Origin: JABDFW01 sp035550215
GTDB taxonomy: Bacteria; Bacteroidota; Bacteroidia; Chitinophagales; Chitinophagaceae
Direction: 5' to 3'
NCBI GenBank assembly: GCA_035550215.1
Contig: DASZPM010000016.1
Span: 1-64,000, forward strand
Length of the DNA stretch: 64,000 nucleotides
Under the pieces are notes generated by a model. That model was given only the letters and a program-made list of their open reading frames with translations. It was not told the DNA's origin and ran no database searches. The position numbers were made by a program, and so were the translations under genes. Below, one piece after another: positions 42,231 through 50,941 of this stretch. Every line of letters starts with the position of its first letter. Within the stretch, counting starts at the first letter, position 1.

Positions 42231-43171
42231 TGGATGTATCTATAATTATACCGCTTTTTAATGAAGATGAATCGTTACCCGAACTGTGCGACTGGATAGT
42301 ACGTGTGGTTACGGAAAATAAAATCTCCTACGAGATAATAATGGTGGACGATGGCAGTGTTGACAACAGTTGGGAAGTGATTGAAGAAATTTCTTCTAAT
42401 AATAATCATGTAAAAGGCATAAAGTTTCAGCGTAATTATGGTAAATCAGCAGCGCTGAATGAAGGTTTTAAAGCAGCCCAGGGTGACGTGGTTATTACCA
42501 TGGATGCAGACCTGCAGGACTCGCCGGATGAGATACCTGAACTTCGCCGGATGATAGTGGAAGATGGCTATGATATGGTAAGCGGGTGGAAGAAAGTGCG
42601 TTATGATAATACGTTTACCAAAAATATTCCTTCAAAAGTATTTAATGCTTTAGCCCGCCGTGTATCAGGCATAAAGCTGCATGACTTTAACTGCGGCCTT
42701 AAAGCTTACCGTAAAAAAGTGGTAAAAAGCATTGAAGTGTACGGCGAAATGCACCGCAATATACCAGTGCTGGCAAAGTGGGCAGGTTTCAGGAAAATAA
42801 CGGAAAAAGTTGTTATACACAGGCCGCGTAAATATGGTGTTACCAAGTTTGGGCTTGACCGTTTTATAAACGGTTTTTTAGACCTTGCCACTGTTACTTT
42901 TGTTGGGCGTTTCAGCAAAAGGCCCATGCATTTTTTCGGGTTGTACGGAACATTGTTTTTTTTATTGGGTTTTATAAGCACAATATATCTTGTTGTTTCA
43001 AAATTTACAACGGCGCACTTTGGCCTTACCAACAAGCCTGCATTTTACATAGCCCTTACAGCGATGATAATAGGCATGCAGTTATTTCTTGCCGGTTTTA
43101 TAGGCGAGCTTATCGGCCGCAATTCAGCAGAAAGAAACGCATATCTTATTGAGAAAAAATTAGGATTGTAA
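42230..43171 (+). CDS. Family 2 glycosyltransferase, polyprenyl-phosphate sugar transferase type
   Basis: A 313-residue GT2 enzyme of the DPM1/GtrB kind. The catalytic domain has SIIIPLFNEDESLPELCDW, MVDDGSVDNSW, and the metal-binding ITMDADLQDSPDEI. Two C-terminal membrane helices (about 233-255 and 270-292) end in IGELIGRNSAERNAYLIEKK. Such enzymes charge polyprenyl phosphate with a sugar for cell-surface glycans. It stands between DUF4199 and a second glycosyltransferase, upstream of the heptose genes. Confidence 0.9.
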   Translation: MDVSIIIPLFNEDESLPELCDWIVRVVTENKISYEIIMVDDGSVDNSWEVIEEISSNNNHVKGIKFQRNYGKSAALNEGFKAAQGDVVITMDADLQDSPDEIPELRRMIVEDGYDMVSGWKKVRYDNTFTKNIPSKVFNALARRVSGIKLHDFNCGLKAYRKKVVKSIEVYGEMHRNIPVLAKWAGFRKITEKVVIHRPRKYGVTKFGLDRFINGFLDLATVTFVGRFSKRPMHFFGLYGTLFFLLGFISTIYLVVSKFTTAHFGLTNKPAFYIALTAMIIGMQLFLAGFIGELIGRNSAERNAYLIEKKLGL

Positions 43172-43198
43172 TAGCGAATATTCAATGATATTTGCCGG

Positions 43199-44341
43199 AT
43201 GCAAAAAGTGGTTATAATAGGCCCTGCACATCCTTTGCGCGGTGGTTTAGCGTCATTTGATGAAAGGCTTGCGCGGGCGTTTCAGCAGCAACGTGACGAG
43301 GTAACTATTTATACATTCTCACTTCAATATCCCTCTTTTCTTTTCCCGGGTACTACGCAATATTCTTCAGAACCCGCCCCGCAGGATATAAGTATAAAAA
43401 TTTGCATTAATTCCATTAACCCGCTTAACTGGGTAAAAATAGGTAATCGTCTAAAACGCGAAAGGCCGGATATAGTTATTGTACGCTATTGGCTGCCATT
43501 TATGGGGCCATGCCTGGGTACAATACTTCGCCGGGTAAGGGCCAACAGGCACACACGGGTTATAGCGATTACCGACAATGTATTGCCCCATGAAAAAAGG
43601 CCAGGGGACAAGGCATTTACCAAATACTTTCTTGCTGCCTGCGATGCTTTTATTACGATGAGTGAAAAAGTGATGAAGGACCTGAAGCAATTTACGCAGA
43701 AGCCTGCCATGCAAGTAATACATCCCTTATACGACAATTTTGGAGAGAATGTTGCGAAAACCGCAGCACGGCAATATTTAGGGCTGCCGGCTGATGGAAG
43801 GATGATATTATTTTTCGGCTTTATTAGGAAATATAAAGGATTAGACATTTTGCTTGAGGCAATGGCATTGCTGAAACAGCATGATGATAAAGCAGTACAA
43901 AACATACGGCTGGTGGTAGCGGGCGAATGTTACGAGGATAAGAAAATATATGATGATTTAATTGTTAGCCTGGGTATTACAGCGCAGGTAACGGACAGGA
44001 TGGGCTTTATTGCTGACAGCGAGGTAAAATACTACCTGTCTGCAGCCGATTTTGTGGTGCAGCCTTACCGTAACGCAACACAAAGCGGGGTAACACCGCT
44101 GGCGTATCATTTTGAGAAGCCTATGCTTGTTACCAACGTGGGCAGCCTGCCCGATATGGTGCCCGACAAAAAGGTAGGCGTAGTGTGTGAGGCAAACCCG
44201 GCATCAATTGCTGAAGGAATTGAAGAACTGTATGCATTGGGAGAAGAACATTTTTTGCCTTACCTGCGCGAGGAAAAAAAGAAATATAGCTGGCAGGCAT
44301 TGGTGAACACAATAAAAAAGCTTGCAGCAGGCGATAGATAA
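43199..44341 (+). CDS. Family 4 (GT-B) glycosyltransferase
   Basis: A 380-residue GT-B enzyme: IGPAHPLRGGLASFDERLAR at the acceptor side, FFGFIRKYKGLDILLEAMAL, VVAGECYEDKKIYDDLI, and the donor-site QPYRNATQSGVTPLAYHFEK. It probably transfers a sugar onto a surface polysaccharide or glycolipid; a heptose donor is plausible from the genes that follow. It begins 27 bases after the GT2 gene. Confidence 0.88.
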   Translation: MQKVVIIGPAHPLRGGLASFDERLARAFQQQRDEVTIYTFSLQYPSFLFPGTTQYSSEPAPQDISIKICINSINPLNWVKIGNRLKRERPDIVIVRYWLPFMGPCLGTILRRVRANRHTRVIAITDNVLPHEKRPGDKAFTKYFLAACDAFITMSEKVMKDLKQFTQKPAMQVIHPLYDNFGENVAKTAARQYLGLPADGRMILFFGFIRKYKGLDILLEAMALLKQHDDKAVQNIRLVVAGECYEDKKIYDDLIVSLGITAQVTDRMGFIADSEVKYYLSAADFVVQPYRNATQSGVTPLAYHFEKPMLVTNVGSLPDMVPDKKVGVVCEANPASIAEGIEELYALGEEHFLPYLREEKKKYSWQALVNTIKKLAAGDR

Positions 44342-44426
44342 AAAATGTTTAACAGCAGGCAAAGTAATGAATTTGTTACTTTTATTTTTTTAAGGATTTG
44401 ATTACAGATACCAGAATACAGGAATT

Positions 44427-45452
44427 ATGATATATAGAAGCAGGGCGCCTTTGCGAATTGGCCTGGCAGGCGGTGGGACAGATGTTAGTCCCTACAGCGA
44501 TGAATTTGGCGGCGCAATATTAAATGCGACAATATCGCAATATGCGCTGGCGAGCATTGAGCCGATGGAAGAAAACGGAATTATTATACAGGCATTAGAC
44601 CGTAAGGAAGAAGAAAGGTTTGAGTGGGCCGCACAGCTACCCATTAACGGCAAACTTGATTTATTGAAAGGGGTATATAACCGTATTCAAAAAGACTATG
44701 GGGTGCCCTTAAGTAATTTCAGGTTATCAACTTTTGTTGAAGCACCTGCGGGCAGTGGTTTGGGTACTTCGTCAACCCTGGTAGTAGCTGTTATAGGCGC
44801 TTTTGTTGAAATGCTGCGGTTGCCAATGGGAGAATATGACATTGCACATTATGCCTACGAGATAGAGCGTAAAGACCTTTGCCTTGCCGGTGGTAAACAA
44901 GACCAATATGCTGCCACATTTGGCGGGGTGAATTTTATGGAGTTTTACGCAGGGGATAAAGTAATAGTAAACCCACTGCGGATAAAGCAGGAGTATCTTA
45001 ACGAGTTAGGTAATAATCTTGTTTTGTATTTTACCTCAACCAGCCGCGAGAGCGCCACTATTATAAAAGAGCAGCAAAAAAATGTGCTCACCAAAAATGA
45101 GAAGTCAATTGAGGCGATGCACCAGTTGAAAGAGCAGGCCCGCATGATGAAGGAAGCGTTGCTGAAAGGGCGGCTGCACGAAATTGGCGAGATACTTGAT
45201 TATGGTTTTGAACAAAAAAGAAGAATGGCGCATAATATATCCAACAGCAGTATTGAGGAGATTTATGATGCAGCCAAAAAAGCAGGCGCCACTGGCGGTA
45301 AAATAAGCGGCGCTGGGGGCGGCGGGTTTATGATATTTTATTGCCCCGGCAATACACGGTATAAAGTAATAGAAACATTAAATACTTTTGGCGGCGAAAT
45401 AAAACCCTACCAGTTTACAAAACAGGGCGTAACATCCTGGACAACACAGTGA
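44427..45452 (+). CDS. hddA: D-glycero-alpha-D-manno-heptose 7-phosphate 1-kinase HddA (GHMP kinase)
   Basis: A 341-residue GHMP kinase: RSRAPLRIGLAGGGTDVSPY at the N-terminus, ATP loop APAGSGLGTSSTLVVA, LCLAGGKQDQYAATFGGVNF, and KISGAGGGGFMIFYC near the end. It matches the HddA kinases that phosphorylate heptose 7-phosphate at C1 with alpha configuration, the branch leading to GDP-heptose rather than ADP-heptose. gmhA follows after 7 bases. Confidence 0.88.
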   Translation: MIYRSRAPLRIGLAGGGTDVSPYSDEFGGAILNATISQYALASIEPMEENGIIIQALDRKEEERFEWAAQLPINGKLDLLKGVYNRIQKDYGVPLSNFRLSTFVEAPAGSGLGTSSTLVVAVIGAFVEMLRLPMGEYDIAHYAYEIERKDLCLAGGKQDQYAATFGGVNFMEFYAGDKVIVNPLRIKQEYLNELGNNLVLYFTSTSRESATIIKEQQKNVLTKNEKSIEAMHQLKEQARMMKEALLKGRLHEIGEILDYGFEQKRRMAHNISNSSIEEIYDAAKKAGATGGKISGAGGGGFMIFYCPGNTRYKVIETLNTFGGEIKPYQFTKQGVTSWTTQ

Positions 45453-45459
45453 TTTATTT

Positions 45460-46041
45460 ATGAAAGAGAAGATACACGATATTATTGCCGCCTCAATAGC
45501 GGTAAAGCAACAGGTGCTTGAAGATGAAATGATGCAGCAGAGAATTGCCGAAGCGGTGGCTGTTATAACTATTGCTTTTAATAACGGTAAAAAGGTATTG
45601 TTTTGCGGCAATGGCGGCAGCGCGGCTGATGCACAGCACCTTGCCGCTGAATTTTCCGGCAGGTTTTATATAAACCGTAAGGCGCTGCCCAGCGATGCGT
45701 TGCACTGCAACACATCGTACCTTACGGCCGTTGCCAATGACTACAGCTATGACGTAGTTTATTCCCGCATAATTGATGGTACGGGTAACGAAGGCGACGT
45801 GCTTGTTGGCTTAAGCACCTCGGGCAACTCGGCCAATATTGTAAGGGCGTTTGAAACCGCCCGTGAAAAAGGTATGATAACTATTGGGCTTACCGGTGCA
45901 ACGGGCGGGCTGATGAAGGCGTACAGCGATTTCCTGTTTAACATTCCTTCCACCGATACACCCCGCATACAGGAGAGCCATATTTTGATAGGTCATATTA
46001 TTTGCCAGTTAGTGGAGGAGGAGATATTTGGCGGCAAATAA
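45460..46041 (+). CDS. gmhA: Sedoheptulose 7-phosphate isomerase GmhA
   Basis: A 193-residue SIS-domain protein: FCGNGGSAADAQHLAAEFSG, VGLSTSGNSANIVRAF, IGLTGATGGLMKAYSD, and RIQESHILIGHIICQLVE with the conserved Glu and His of GmhA. It converts sedoheptulose 7-phosphate to D-glycero-D-manno-heptose 7-phosphate, the first step of the heptose pathway. Tightly linked to hddA. Confidence 0.93.
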   Translation: MKEKIHDIIAASIAVKQQVLEDEMMQQRIAEAVAVITIAFNNGKKVLFCGNGGSAADAQHLAAEFSGRFYINRKALPSDALHCNTSYLTAVANDYSYDVVYSRIIDGTGNEGDVLVGLSTSGNSANIVRAFETAREKGMITIGLTGATGGLMKAYSDFLFNIPSTDTPRIQESHILIGHIICQLVEEEIFGGK

Positions 46042-46088
46042 TTGTCCGTCCTCTAAAAATTGCCAGGCACATCTAACTCTTTTTGTGT

Positions 46089-46814
46089 ATGTCCTCACCG
46101 GTAAACGATAAAAATATTTCTCCAAACTTTTGTGCCATTATTCTCGCCGGCGGACTTGGCACCCGGCTGCGCAGTGCTGTGCCGGATTTGCCCAAATGCA
46201 TGGCGCCGGTTAAGGGCAGGCCGTTTATAGGTTATGTAATAGAATATCTTGCCGTGCAGGGAGTTACGAAATTCATTTTATCGCTCGGGTATATGCACGA
46301 AGTACTGATAGCGTATGTTAATAAAGCATTCCCGGCTTTAAACGTGGATTTTGTAATTGAAGAGGAACCTTTGGGTACCGGCGGGGCTATAAAATACGCC
46401 TGCTGCCGGGCTACCGATACTAATGTGCTGGTTACCAATGGCGATACCATGTTTAACATAAATGTTGCAGAGGTAATGTCCTTTCATCTTGCGGGTAAGG
46501 CGGATTGCACATTAAGCCTTAAGCCCATGCATAATTTTGACCGTTATGGCGTTGTTACCTTAAACAGCGATTCGTCCATACAAAGCTTTAAAGAAAAGCA
46601 GCATTATACGCAAGGCCTTATTAATGGCGGTATGTATGTGCTTAATGCGCCCAGGTTTTTGGAGGAAGACCTGCCCGCCAAATTCAGCTTTGAAAAAGAT
46701 TACCTGGAAAAACTTTATACCGAACGCAGGATGTTTGGCATAATACAGGATGCCTACTTTATTGATATAGGCATACCGGAAGATTACATGCGCGCGCAGG
46801 CCGAATTGCGATAG
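46089..46814 (+). CDS. hddC: D-glycero-alpha-D-manno-heptose 1-phosphate guanylyltransferase HddC
   Basis: A 241-residue sugar nucleotidyltransferase: AIILAGGLGTRLRSAVPDLP with the lysine of PKCMAPVKGRPFI, EEEPLGTGGAIKYA, LVTNGDTMFNI, and IDIGIPEDYMRAQAEL at the end. It transfers GMP to heptose 1-phosphate to make GDP-D-glycero-alpha-D-manno-heptose. The context with hddA, gmhA and gmhB decides between this and other sugar nucleotidyltransferases. ATG 46089 is chosen; an in-frame TTG lies two codons upstream. Confidence 0.87.
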   Translation: MSSPVNDKNISPNFCAIILAGGLGTRLRSAVPDLPKCMAPVKGRPFIGYVIEYLAVQGVTKFILSLGYMHEVLIAYVNKAFPALNVDFVIEEEPLGTGGAIKYACCRATDTNVLVTNGDTMFNINVAEVMSFHLAGKADCTLSLKPMHNFDRYGVVTLNSDSSIQSFKEKQHYTQGLINGGMYVLNAPRFLEEDLPAKFSFEKDYLEKLYTERRMFGIIQDAYFIDIGIPEDYMRAQAELR

Positions 46815-46829
46815 ATCCGCTGTTGCATT

Positions 46830-47654
46830 CTAATATTTCTTCATTACCTTTTCCAGCAAACCGGCAATTACTTCAAAACCCTTATCTGAGGGGTGCAGGC
46901 CGTCATAGGCCATGTTAGCGGCCCCGTCAGGGTAAGGGTACTCGTCTGTGGCAGGATTAAAAGGTACGCCGATAAATTGCGGGTAAGGGTAATTTTTATA
47001 CTCACCTGTTGCCGGGTCCTTAAGCCTTTTAAAGTTTACCAGGTTTGGCAGTGAAAGCCTTTTATTATGGTACAGGTCAATAACCGTGCAATGTTCATAA
47101 TTGCCAATGCTTTTAATAGCATCTGAAAACTGCTCAAGCGTTTGATTGTTTTTGGGTTTATAGCTTCCCCACGCATTGTTTTTGTAGTCTCTCCAGTACA
47201 CAAAATCAGCCCGCTGCATGGGTGTGATTAAAATAATTTTTGCTTCGGGATTAAGCGCCCGCATCTTATTGAAGATGATGCGGAAAGAGCCATATACCGT
47301 ATTATTGCCCGTATTATTTTTATAATCGTCAAGGGTGCCTAAAGGCCGCCCTCCCCACCAATCGTTTGTGCCGAGAAATACAGTGTAAACATCCGCCTTT
47401 TTAATGCCAAGTTTGTCAAAGTTTTCGGCAATGCCGCCGGAAGTCCAGCCATTATACCCCTCGTTGGTATAATGAATATAAGGCAGCGCTTCCACCACTC
47501 TTGTCATATAGCCTTTGGTAATGCGGTTGCCCGATTCGTCAGGGTGTTCGTTTAGGTAGGTAATAGAGTCGCCGATGGCTACCCAGCTAATGTCTTTGTG
47601 TGTGAATGAGGCGCCTGTAATAATAATTGCGGCAAATAAAAGAAGCTTTTTCAT
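46830..47654 (-). CDS. SGNH/GDSL hydrolase, exported
   Basis: A 274-residue protein with signal peptide (MKKLLLFAAIIITGASF) and SGNH blocks: WVAIGDSITYLNEH (Ser nucleophile), NEGYNGWTSGGIAENF (Gly block), FLGTNDWWGG (Asn block), and YDGLHPSDKGFEVIAGLL (Asp-His). It is an esterase or acetylhydrolase acting outside the cytoplasm, perhaps on acylated glycans. It lies on the opposite strand inside the heptose gene set, 15 bases from the hddC stop, and may be unrelated to the pathway. Confidence 0.88.
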   Translation of the reverse strand: MKKLLLFAAIIITGASFTHKDISWVAIGDSITYLNEHPDESGNRITKGYMTRVVEALPYIHYTNEGYNGWTSGGIAENFDKLGIKKADVYTVFLGTNDWWGGRPLGTLDDYKNNTGNNTVYGSFRIIFNKMRALNPEAKIILITPMQRADFVYWRDYKNNAWGSYKPKNNQTLEQFSDAIKSIGNYEHCTVIDLYHNKRLSLPNLVNFKRLKDPATGEYKNYPYPQFIGVPFNPATDEYPYPDGAANMAYDGLHPSDKGFEVIAGLLEKVMKKY

Positions 47655-47970
47655 TGACAAAATTTAATGCCTTAAAGTAAGCCGTTTTTGCGGACATTTT
47701 GATGGGTTGCCTATTTATATACAGAAGATCTTTGACAAAAATGGGATTTTAATAACAGGCAATACCGAAAATATACCGGTGTTGAATTTATAAAAAAAGT
47801 GAACAAAAAAACCGTAAAACATTGTAAATTAATATATTGTAACTTTTTTGATTCCTCCCTTTTTCCTCCTTTTGCCCGCTATTTATGAATATTTTCCTCC
47901 CCCAAACAGGGGGAGTGTCCAACGTAAATAAACGTTTGCAGGTATGCCTTTAATTGCTTTTTTTTGCCAC
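47655..47970. other. Intergenic region with GC hairpin before gmhB
   Basis: A 316-base AT-rich gap between divergent genes. It holds a pyrimidine-rich tract (about 47844-47880) and the hairpin at 47897-47915. No open frame of note. No perfect -7 box is seen for either gene. Confidence 0.4.
47897..47915 (+). promoter_or_regulatory. GC hairpin in the gmhB leader
   Basis: CTCCCCC pairs with GGGGGAG over 7 bp around AAACA. It has no T-run, so it is not a usual terminator. It lies about 55 bases before the start codon and could affect translation or mRNA stability; this is inference. Confidence 0.35.
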
Positions 47971-48534
47971 ATGATACCTTTTGAGACCATTAATAAAAGC
48001 TGGACAATATTTTTAGACAGGGATGGGGTGATTAACAGGGATAAAGAGGGCGATTACATACGCAATACCGGTGAATTTGTAATGCTTGAACGCGTGGCGG
48101 AAGCGATTTTTATGCTGAACAACATATTTGGACGAACAATTATTGTCACCAATCAAAAAGGGGTAGGAAGGGGGCTGATGACCCTGGAAGACCTTGAGGG
48201 AATACATAGCTTGCTGGCTGCACAGGTGGCACAAAAAAAAGCCAGGATTGATAAGGTATACTTTTGCACGTCACTTGACAATAACCATCCTAACAGGAAA
48301 CCCCAGCCGGGTATGGCATATTTAGCCAAAGCTGATTTTCCTGAAATTAACCTGGCCAAAAGCATAATGGTGGGTAACCGGCTGAGTGACATGGAGTTTG
48401 GCAAAAACGCAGGCATGTACACTGTTTTTTTGGCAACCACCCATCCTGAAACGGCTTTTCCACACCCGCTGATTGATGAAAGATTTGACTCATTAATTGC
48501 ATTTGCCGAAAAAATTGCATTAACAAAACACTAA
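47971..48534 (+). CDS. gmhB: D-glycero-alpha-D-manno-heptose 1,7-bisphosphate 7-phosphatase GmhB (HAD-IIIA)
   Basis: A 187-residue HAD phosphatase: IFLDRDGVINRDKEGDYIRN with the two catalytic Asp, IIVTNQKGVGRGLM, RKPQPGMAYLAK, and IMVGNRLSDMEFGKNAGM. It removes the C7 phosphate from the product of HddA, completing with gmhA, hddA and hddC the four-enzyme route to GDP-heptose. The Cys-rich zinc loop of E. coli GmhB is reduced here to one Cys and one His (CTSLDNNHPNRKP). ATG 47971 is preferred; ATG 47944 is an alternative that adds nine residues. Confidence 0.85.
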   Translation: MIPFETINKSWTIFLDRDGVINRDKEGDYIRNTGEFVMLERVAEAIFMLNNIFGRTIIVTNQKGVGRGLMTLEDLEGIHSLLAAQVAQKKARIDKVYFCTSLDNNHPNRKPQPGMAYLAKADFPEINLAKSIMVGNRLSDMEFGKNAGMYTVFLATTHPETAFPHPLIDERFDSLIAFAEKIALTKH

Positions 48535-48614
48535 AGTTTGCCGTGAGGGAAATATTAACCCCTTTTCAACGTAAACATCATTGTATATTACATGCTTTAA
48601 GTTGACCGGTTGAT

Positions 48615-49535
48615 ATGCGAAGTATTTTTCTCAGTTGTTGTGTATTATTTTGTGTTGCGGCAAAAGCGCAGAGATTAGCGGCTTCTGACTTTGCTTATTT
48701 GCAAAAGCTGGAAGAAGATTCAATAAAACCGGTTTCCCGCCAAATGATTTTTGATACCATACCGGGCAGGCGGTTTACAGCAGACAGCATTTTTATCAAG
48801 TTGTTTGTTAAGGCGTTAAAGGTAAAAGGGTCGTTTAATTACCCCTTTGATTCGATTACTACGGTGTCAAAAATTTACCCGGAAGACAGTTCGTTCAGGG
48901 TATTTACATGGGAGTTGGAAAGGGATGAAGGTTATTACCGGCAGCAGGGTGCCATACAAATGAAGACAAAAGACGGCTCATTAAAGCTGTACCCGCTAAT
49001 AGACCAGAGTGATTTTTCAGACAACCTTACGGGTACGGCCCGGGGACCCCAAAACTGGGTTGGCGCTATTTACTATAGCATAGTTACAACAGAGTTCAGG
49101 GGTAAAAAATATTACACCCTGCTTGGCTTTGATGACAATGATTTTGCCAGTACACGTAAATGGGCTGACGTGCTTACATTCAGCAGTGATGGCAAGCCGG
49201 TTTTTGGCGCGGATATTTTTGAGTACAAAGCCGACAGTCTTAAACCGCCGCAGCCGGCATACCGGTTTTTACTTGAATTTAAAAAAGACGCACGGGCGAA
49301 ACTGGTATATGATCCTGATATGGGAATGATTGTATTTGACCATCTTATGAGCGAAACCCACGAGCAGTCAAAAAAATATACGTTAATTCCTGACGGCGAT
49401 TACGAAGGCTTTAAATGGAAAGATGGTAAATGGGTGCATATTGATGATATTTTCAGCAGCCAGCAAACCGACGATAAGGTGCCCACACCAAAGCCAGTTT
49501 ACAACGATGCCGGCCAGCCCGTTAACCAACGGTAA
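48615..49535 (+). CDS. Exported protein of unknown function
   Basis: A 306-residue protein with signal peptide (MRSIFLSCCVLFCVAAKAQ). The mature part is mixed alpha/beta with recurring charged blocks (YLQKLEEDSIKPVSRQMIFD, YYRQQGAIQMKTKDGSLKLY, YYTLLGFDDNDFASTRKWAD, RFLLEFKKDARAKLVYDPDM) and a Pro/Gln-rich end. I do not recognise the family; proteins of similar look are common in Chitinophagaceae. No transmembrane helix or sorting domain beyond the signal. Confidence 0.7.
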   Translation: MRSIFLSCCVLFCVAAKAQRLAASDFAYLQKLEEDSIKPVSRQMIFDTIPGRRFTADSIFIKLFVKALKVKGSFNYPFDSITTVSKIYPEDSSFRVFTWELERDEGYYRQQGAIQMKTKDGSLKLYPLIDQSDFSDNLTGTARGPQNWVGAIYYSIVTTEFRGKKYYTLLGFDDNDFASTRKWADVLTFSSDGKPVFGADIFEYKADSLKPPQPAYRFLLEFKKDARAKLVYDPDMGMIVFDHLMSETHEQSKKYTLIPDGDYEGFKWKDGKWVHIDDIFSSQQTDDKVPTPKPVYNDAGQPVNQR

Positions 49536-49601
49536 CATTAAATTAGCCTTAGTAGAGGTTTAGAGTACCTTAAAAGCAAACGCTTATTAGGAAAAAGCGG
49601 C

Positions 49602-49609
49602 TATTTTTG
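49602..49609 (+). promoter_or_regulatory. -7 box TATTTTTG before histidine kinase gene
   Basis: A perfect TAnnTTTG that ends 7 bases before ATG 49617, so the transcript would start at about the start codon. No -33 TTTG is seen at the expected distance. Confidence 0.4.
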
Positions 49610-49616
49610 AAACGGT

Positions 49617-50936
49617 ATGCTGTCCCCGTCAAAATATATTAAGCCCATAACCGTTTACTGGAAAAACCTTGTCGGTGACCCTACGGAATTTTCGCTTGAA
49701 AACCGGCTGTTTAACGCGGTGAGCATTATTACCCTTGCGGAATTAATTCTTCTTATACCTTTCAATTTTATTATCGGGCTGCCCTATATAAGCCTGATGG
49801 TTATGGTGGTTTGCATAATACAGGCGTACTTTTATTACCTGTCGCGGTATAAGAAGAAGTTTTTAACGGCGTCTATCATTTACTGCTTTATTGCCTATTC
49901 TTTTCTTATTGCCAACTACTACCTCAATTCGGGTATCAGCGGGCCAACTATTCTTGGTTTTGTTATGGCCTTTATTTTATTTATTGCCATTACCCCGCCG
50001 CGTTGGCATAAATGGTGGCTTATGTTGCATGCTGTTATTGGCTGCGGGTTGCTTATGCTGGAGTATCTGAATAAAGGCATTCATTATTCATACCACGACA
50101 GGAAAGACCAGTTTACTGACAACGGGGGCACTTACCTTGTACTGCTGGTGTGTATGTACTTTGTAATACGTTACACACTTAACAATTATAACAGGGAGAG
50201 AAATCTTGCACAAAAAAATGCAGCGGCCATAGAGGTGCAGAATGCTGAACTTGAAAACCTTAACAGGGAGAAGAGCAGGTTGTTTTCTGTGATATCACAT
50301 GACCTGAGAGCACCGCTCAATTCTATACAGGGCTATCTTGAACTGCTGACAGACGGCTCATTGCCGGAAGAACAAAAGGCAAAAATTGAAAGAGAACTGC
50401 TGAACCATACCCGGCAAACACAGGATATGCTTGTTAACCTGTTATCATGGTCTAAAACACAATTGTCAGGCGGCAATGCTGATTTACAGCCGCTTAATTT
50501 TTATCGTACGGTGTCCGGTACATTAGATATGATGACTACTGTTGCAACCAAAAAAGGCATAACGCTTAACAACTATATAAGCCCGGAGGTGCAGGTAAAA
50601 GCAGATGCAGATATGCTGCAACTGGTAGTAAGAAACCTTGTACATAATGCCATAAAATTTACGGGTAAAGAAGGAGAAATTTCCATAACGGCGCAACCTG
50701 CACAGGATGAATGTTTTATCAGCATAAAAGATAACGGCGTTGGTATTCCGCTGGAAAAACAGAAAGATATTTTTTCGCTTAAAATCCGTTCTGCACAGGG
50801 CACAGGCAAGGAAAAAGGCATAGGGCTCGGCTTGTTTTTGTGCAGGCAGTTAATTGATATGCAGAATGGAAAAATACTTTTTAAAAGCGCTCCCGGCCAG
50901 GGCTCGGAATTTATATTAGTGCTGCCCGCTTGTTGA
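49617..50936 (+). CDS. Membrane sensor histidine kinase
   Basis: A 439-residue kinase. Six hydrophobic helices (about 32-190) form the input region; a coiled coil (NYNRERNLAQKNAAAIEVQN) leads to the HisKA domain with the phosphorylated His in FSVISHDLRAPLNSIQGYLE, then HATPase_c with LVVRNLVHNAIKFTGKEGE, ISIKDNGVGIPLEKQ and GIGLGLFLCRQLID. No receiver domain or adjacent regulator gene is present, so its partner is encoded elsewhere. The signal is unknown. Confidence 0.9.
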   Translation: MLSPSKYIKPITVYWKNLVGDPTEFSLENRLFNAVSIITLAELILLIPFNFIIGLPYISLMVMVVCIIQAYFYYLSRYKKKFLTASIIYCFIAYSFLIANYYLNSGISGPTILGFVMAFILFIAITPPRWHKWWLMLHAVIGCGLLMLEYLNKGIHYSYHDRKDQFTDNGGTYLVLLVCMYFVIRYTLNNYNRERNLAQKNAAAIEVQNAELENLNREKSRLFSVISHDLRAPLNSIQGYLELLTDGSLPEEQKAKIERELLNHTRQTQDMLVNLLSWSKTQLSGGNADLQPLNFYRTVSGTLDMMTTVATKKGITLNNYISPEVQVKADADMLQLVVRNLVHNAIKFTGKEGEISITAQPAQDECFISIKDNGVGIPLEKQKDIFSLKIRSAQGTGKEKGIGLGLFLCRQLIDMQNGKILFKSAPGQGSEFILVLPAC

Positions 50937-50941
50937 CAGAA

